Shown here piece by piece: positions 60,706 through 64,000 of a stretch of 64,000 nt of DNA. Position 1 is the first letter of the stretch. Each line of letters begins with the position of its first letter. Below the pieces are notes generated by a model. The model worked only from the letters and a program-made list of their open reading frames with translations, ran no database searches and had not been told where the DNA came from. Position numbers and translations under genes: made by a program. This stretch comes from Serratia marcescens (GTDB lineage Bacteria > Pseudomonadota > Gammaproteobacteria > Enterobacterales > Enterobacteriaceae), in NCBI RefSeq assembly GCF_006715005.1, contig NZ_VFMJ01000001.1, positions 5,084,001-5,148,000 on the forward strand. The letters are read 5' to 3'.

Positions 60706-61607
60706 CCCTGATAGACCGCCGCCACGCGTTCGAAATAGTCGGTTAGGTAGTTGATACACACCTGCACCTTCAGCGGCAGTTTGTCCTTCTCGGTATAGAG
60801 CGCGTAGATCGGCCGCGGATCCGAATGGTAGCTTTTGAACAGGATCTCGATCTCGCCGCGTTTGATCTCTTCGATCACCCACATCAGCGGGGCGTAGGCG
60901 ATGCCGGCGCCGTTTTTCAGCCAACGGATCATGGTGGAGGAATCGTTGGTGACGAAGCGCCCCTGCGGGGAAATGCGCGTGGTGATGCCCTCCGGCGACA
61001 TCAGTTCAAATTCGCTGTCGGGCCGCACGCTGTACTCCAGCCAGGAAAAGTTGACCATGTCGCTCGGCTTCTGCGGCGTGCCGTGCTGGCTGAGGTAGCT
61101 TTTGGCGGCGCACACCACCATCGGCATCTGCCCCAGGCGGCGGGAGAACAGACTGGAGTCCTGCAGCGCGCCGGTGCGGATCACCAGATCCAATCCGTCG
61201 GTGATCAGGTCCGGCGCAGGAATGCCGGTCACCAGGTTGACCGTCAGACCCGGGTACTCTTTCATCATCTCGGCGGTCATGTTCGCCAGCACGTTTTGCG
61301 CCATGGTGGATGAGCTGCCGATGCGCAGCGTGCCGGCAGGCGTATTGTTAAACGCATACAGCTGCTCATGCACTTCGCTGACTTCCTGCAGCATGCGTCG
61401 GCAGCCCTGATAGTAGATTTTGCCGGCCTCGGTCAGGCCGATGCTGCGCGTGCTGCGGTTCAACAGCTTGACCTGCAGCTCATTTTCCAGTTTCGAGACG
61501 GTTTGGCTGATCGATGAAACGCTCATGTCGAGTTGGCGCGCGGCCGCGGTAAACGACCCGAACTCAACCACTTTGGCGAATACCGACATCCGTTTTAATC
61601 TTTCCAT
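60696..61607 (-). CDS. aaeR: LysR-family regulator AaeR
   Basis: This 303-residue LysR regulator closely follows E. coli AaeR. The N-terminal HTH (MERLKRMSVFAKVVEFGSFT, SVSSISQTVSKLENELQ) and effector domain (GIPAPDLITDGLDLVIRTGA, RRLGQMPMVVCAAKSYL) are both complete. It senses aromatic carboxylates such as p-hydroxybenzoate and activates aaeXAB, which lies divergent 314 bases away. ATG 61607 is the family start. Confidence 0.95.
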   Translation of the reverse strand: MERLKRMSVFAKVVEFGSFTAAARQLDMSVSSISQTVSKLENELQVKLLNRSTRSIGLTEAGKIYYQGCRRMLQEVSEVHEQLYAFNNTPAGTLRIGSSSTMAQNVLANMTAEMMKEYPGLTVNLVTGIPAPDLITDGLDLVIRTGALQDSSLFSRRLGQMPMVVCAAKSYLSQHGTPQKPSDMVNFSWLEYSVRPDSEFELMSPEGITTRISPQGRFVTNDSSTMIRWLKNGAGIAYAPLMWVIEEIKRGEIEILFKSYHSDPRPIYALYTEKDKLPLKVQVCINYLTDYFERVAAVYQGYR

Positions 61608-61623
61608 TATTCACTCTGGCTTA

Positions 61624-61645
61624 AAAGTGATTTAGATCACAGATT
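61624..61645. promoter_or_regulatory. CRP-like binding site between aaeR and aaeX
   Basis: The segment AGTGA-TTTAGA-TCACA matches the CRP consensus TGTGA-N6-TCACA at nine of ten core positions. It lies 17 bases upstream of the aaeR start and about 280 bases upstream of aaeX, so it may mainly control aaeR. The rest of the 314-base gap holds no gene. Confidence 0.6.
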
Positions 61646-61921
61646 GTTGATGCCTTGATAGTAAGCAGGCTAATATAACGTGGTCGGGTGAATAGACCTT
61701 ACCAACGTGCGAGAGCGATCGGCGACGTAATCCTGCCGCTCCTCCGGCACCCTCGCAATCCCTGTCGTGGATGTCTGCCCCAAAGTTTAACCTTTTTTCG
61801 GGTTCGTGACCTGGACAAGCTGTCTGGTCAAGATTTGTGGCGCGCGCACGCTAAAATGTAAAGAGAATGTGAATGGCAAGGCCTGTCTTCCTCCGGCGCA
61901 GTGAACAATAAGGAAAAATTG

Positions 61922-62125
61922 ATGAGTTTGCTTCCGGTTATGGTCATCTTCGGACTGTCGTTTCCGCCGGTGTTTTTCGAGCTGTTGGTGTCGCTGGCGC
62001 TGTTTTTTCTCTTGCGCCGCCTGCTGCAGCCGACGGGGATTTACGATTTTGTCTGGCATCCGGCGCTGTTTAATACCGCGCTGTATTGCTGCTTGTTTTA
62101 TCTGATTTCATGTCTTTTTGTTTGA
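61922..62125 (+). CDS. aaeX: AaeX membrane protein
   Basis: This 67-residue DUF1656 protein has two hydrophobic helices and the conserved [20 protein letters not shown] and [20 protein letters not shown] segments of AaeX. Its role in the efflux system is not known, but it always precedes aaeA. ATG 61922 has AAGGAAAAATTG upstream. aaeA follows after seven bases. Confidence 0.95.
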   Translation: MSLLPVMVIFGLSFPPVFFELLVSLALFFLLRRLLQPTGIYDFVWHPALFNTALYCCLFYLISCLFV

Positions 62126-62132
62126 GGTCGCT

Positions 62133-63068
62133 GTGAAAAATTTTTCGATAAAAATAACCCGAATCGCGATCACTTTGATTCTTGTGCTGCTGGGTATCGC
62201 CGCGGTATTCAAAGCCTGGGTGTTCTACACCGAGTCGCCGTGGACGCGTGACGCCAAGTTCACCGCCGACGTGGTGGCGATCGCGCCGGACGTCAGCGGC
62301 CTGCTGACCGACGTACCGGTGGTGGACAACCAACTGGTGAAGAAAGGGCAGGTGCTGTTCGTGGTCGATCGGCCGCGCTATGAGCAGGCGCTGGCGGAAG
62401 CCGGTGCCGACGTCGCCTACTACCAAACGCTGGCGGCGGAAAAACGGCGTGAGGCCGGTCGCCGCGTGAAGCTGGGCGTGCAGGCGATGTCGCAGGAAGA
62501 AATCGACCAGTCGAACAATTCGCTGCAGACCGTGCAGCATCAGCTGGCGAAGGCCGTCGCGGCGCGCGAGCTGGCGCAGCTCGATCTGGAACGCACCACG
62601 GTGCGCGCCCCGGCCGATGGTTGGATCACTAACCTCAACGTCCATGCCGGTGAATACATCACCCGCGGGTCGGTGGCGGTGGCGCTGGTGAAAAAAGACT
62701 CCTTCTACATCCTGGCGTATCTGGAAGAAACCAAGCTGAACGGCCTGAATAAGGGTGATCGCGCGGAAATCACCCCGCTCGGCAGCAACCGCATCATGCA
62801 CGGCACCGTCGACAGCGTGGCGGCGGCGGTGAACAACAGCAGCAGCACGGTGAACAACAAAGGGTTGGCCTCGATCGACAGCAACCTGGAGTGGGTGCGC
62901 CTGGCCCAGCGCGTGCCGGTGAAGATCCTGCTGGATGCCAAGGACCAACAGCATCCGTACCCGGCCGGCACTACCGCCACCGTGGTGATCGTCGGCAAGA
63001 ACGATCGCAATGCCGACAGCGGCTCGCCTTTTGTGCGCCTGATGCACCGGCTGCGTGAGTTCGGCTAA
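62133..63068 (+). CDS. aaeA: p-Hydroxybenzoic acid efflux pump subunit AaeA
   Basis: This 311-residue membrane fusion protein of the HlyD/EmrA family starts at GTG 62133 behind TTGAGGTCGCT. It has one N-terminal membrane helix (about 10-28), a barrel-sandwich (biotinyl-lipoyl-like) domain with [17 protein letters not shown] and [18 protein letters not shown], a helical hairpin in between and a beta-barrel domain. It links AaeB to the outer membrane for export of hydroxylated aromatic acids. Its TAA overlaps the aaeB ATG by one base. Confidence 0.95.
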   Translation: MKNFSIKITRIAITLILVLLGIAAVFKAWVFYTESPWTRDAKFTADVVAIAPDVSGLLTDVPVVDNQLVKKGQVLFVVDRPRYEQALAEAGADVAYYQTLAAEKRREAGRRVKLGVQAMSQEEIDQSNNSLQTVQHQLAKAVAARELAQLDLERTTVRAPADGWITNLNVHAGEYITRGSVAVALVKKDSFYILAYLEETKLNGLNKGDRAEITPLGSNRIMHGTVDSVAAAVNNSSSTVNNKGLASIDSNLEWVRLAQRVPVKILLDAKDQQHPYPAGTTATVVIVGKNDRNADSGSPFVRLMHRLREFG

Positions 63069-64000
63069 TGAATAGCCCAACCTTTATCCGGCTGAGATTT
63101 GCCTTCAAACTCAGCTTTGCGATTGTGTTTGCGCTGTTCGTCGGTTTCCATCTTAACCTGGAAACCCCGCGCTGGTCGGCGATGACCGCCGCCATCGTCG
63201 CCGCCGGCCCGGCCTTTGCCGCCGGTGGTGAGCCCTTCTCCGGCGCCATCCGCCACCGCGGCTGGCTGCGCATCATCGGCACCTTTATCGGCTGCTTCGT
63301 CGGCCTGATCATTATCATCACCACCGCCCGTGCGCCGGTGGTGATGCTGCTGCTGTGCTGCATCTGGGCCGGTTTCTGTACCTGGCTCTCTTCGCTGATC
63401 AAGGTCGAGAACTCCTACGCCTGGGGCCTGGCCGGGTATACCGCGCTGATCATCATCGTGACGGTCGCCACCAGCGAGTCTCATCTGCTGGAAGCGCCGC
63501 AGTTCGCCATCGAACGTTGCAGTGAGATCGTGCTGGGCATCGTCAGCGCCGTGTTGGCGGATCTGCTGTTCTCGCCGCGTTCGATCAAGCAGGACATCGA
63601 TCGGGCGGTGGATCAGCTGCTGGTGGATCAATACCGCCTGATGCAGATGTGTATCAGCAACGCCGACAAAGAAGACATCGATCGCGCCTGGAGCAATCTG
63701 GTCAAGAGCACCACGGCCCTGGACGGCATGCGCAACAACCTGATGATGGAGTCCTCGCGCTGGCAGAAGGTCAACCGTCGGGTGAAGGCGCTGCATACCC
63801 TGTCGCTGACGCTGATCACCCAGGCCTGCGAAACCTACCTGATCTTGTTGAATCACCCGGACGCGCTGAAAGAAAGCCTGCGGGAGCAGCTGATGGTCCC
63901 GGCGGAAACCCCGCAGGAGATCCACAAGCGCATGAAGCTGTTGCGCCAGGTGCTGACCACGCATCGCTCCGAGGAAACGCTGCCTACCATCACCGGCTGG
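63068..64000 (+). CDS. aaeB: p-Hydroxybenzoic acid efflux pump subunit AaeB, C-terminus beyond window
   Basis: ATG 63068 shares its A with the aaeA stop codon. The first 311 residues are present (E. coli AaeB is about 655). They show the aromatic acid exporter (FUSC) pattern: [40 protein letters not shown], a cluster of five to six hydrophobic helices to about residue 175, then a soluble region with [20 protein letters not shown]. It is the inner-membrane transporter of the AaeAB pump. The frame is open to the window edge. Confidence 0.95.
   Translation, partial: MNSPTFIRLRFAFKLSFAIVFALFVGFHLNLETPRWSAMTAAIVAAGPAFAAGGEPFSGAIRHRGWLRIIGTFIGCFVGLIIIITTARAPVVMLLLCCIWAGFCTWLSSLIKVENSYAWGLAGYTALIIIVTVATSESHLLEAPQFAIERCSEIVLGIVSAVLADLLFSPRSIKQDIDRAVDQLLVDQYRLMQMCISNADKEDIDRAWSNLVKSTTALDGMRNNLMMESSRWQKVNRRVKALHTLSLTLITQACETYLILLNHPDALKESLREQLMVPAETPQEIHKRMKLLRQVLTTHRSEETLPTITGW

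Overview
The window reads as chromosome of a Serratia species close to S. marcescens. The GC content is high, and two long blocks keep the enterobacterial core order: ghxP-yjcE, and fis-dusB-prmA-panF-yhdT-accC-accB-aroQ followed by acuI, csrD, mreBCD, maf, rng, yhdP and tldD, then aaeR-aaeXAB. Into this backbone are set Serratia-type accessory genes: a single-gene lipopeptide synthetase, lpxO, and several small envelope or stress genes. No tRNA, rRNA, insertion sequence, prophage or CRISPR array was seen.

Region 1 to 4.5 kb holds small metabolic and stress genes: a partial secreted cyclase-family protein, two secreted DUF1471 peptides flanking an SDR oxidoreductase, a lipocalin-like gene broken by an apparent one-base frameshift, a glutathione S-transferase and a VOC-fold protein. 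Region 4.5 to 10.3 kb carries the guanine/hypoxanthine permease ghxP behind PurR-like boxes, the antiporter yjcE, and a divergent cidR/cidAB-type unit.

Region 10.3 to 28.7 kb is the most distinctive part: an AT-rich leader and one 17.9-kb gene for a five-module non-ribosomal peptide synthetase with a starter condensation domain and a terminal thioesterase. Its adenylation pockets read Thr, Ser, Ser, aliphatic, aliphatic, and two condensation domains are of the dual epimerisation/condensation kind. This fits a cyclic lipodepsipeptide of the stephensiolide type known from Serratia. Between the starter C domain and the first A domain lies an unusual stretch resembling a formyltransferase C-terminal subdomain plus a truncated condensation lobe. 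Modules 2 and 3 share a nearly identical 1.7-kb A-T block.

Region 28.7 to 32.3 kb carries a CTP-synthase-tail-like amidotransferase that lacks the usual catalytic His, the lipid A genes lpxP and lpxO, and a secreted LEA-like protein. Region 32.4 to 42 kb is a long minus-strand housekeeping run (nucleoid protein, tRNA and ribosomal protein modification, pantothenate uptake, acetyl-CoA carboxylase, dehydroquinase, periplasmic methionine sulfoxide repair, acrylyl-CoA reductase). Region 42 to 55.6 kb is plus-strand: csrD, the cell-shape operon mreBCD, then maf-rng-yhdP-nitrilase-tldD with tight or overlapping junctions.

Region 55.7 to 60.7 kb interrupts the E. coli-like tldD to aaeR order with cdh (a predicted lipoprotein), a PglL-type O-oligosaccharyltransferase beside 0.7 kb of AT-rich DNA, a nucleoside hydrolase, and a two-gene unit (zinc-ribbon protein plus small membrane protein) behind a perfect MerR-type palindrome. 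This small unit is the least explained system in the window. The window ends in the aaeR/aaeXAB aromatic-acid efflux locus, with aaeB cut by the edge.
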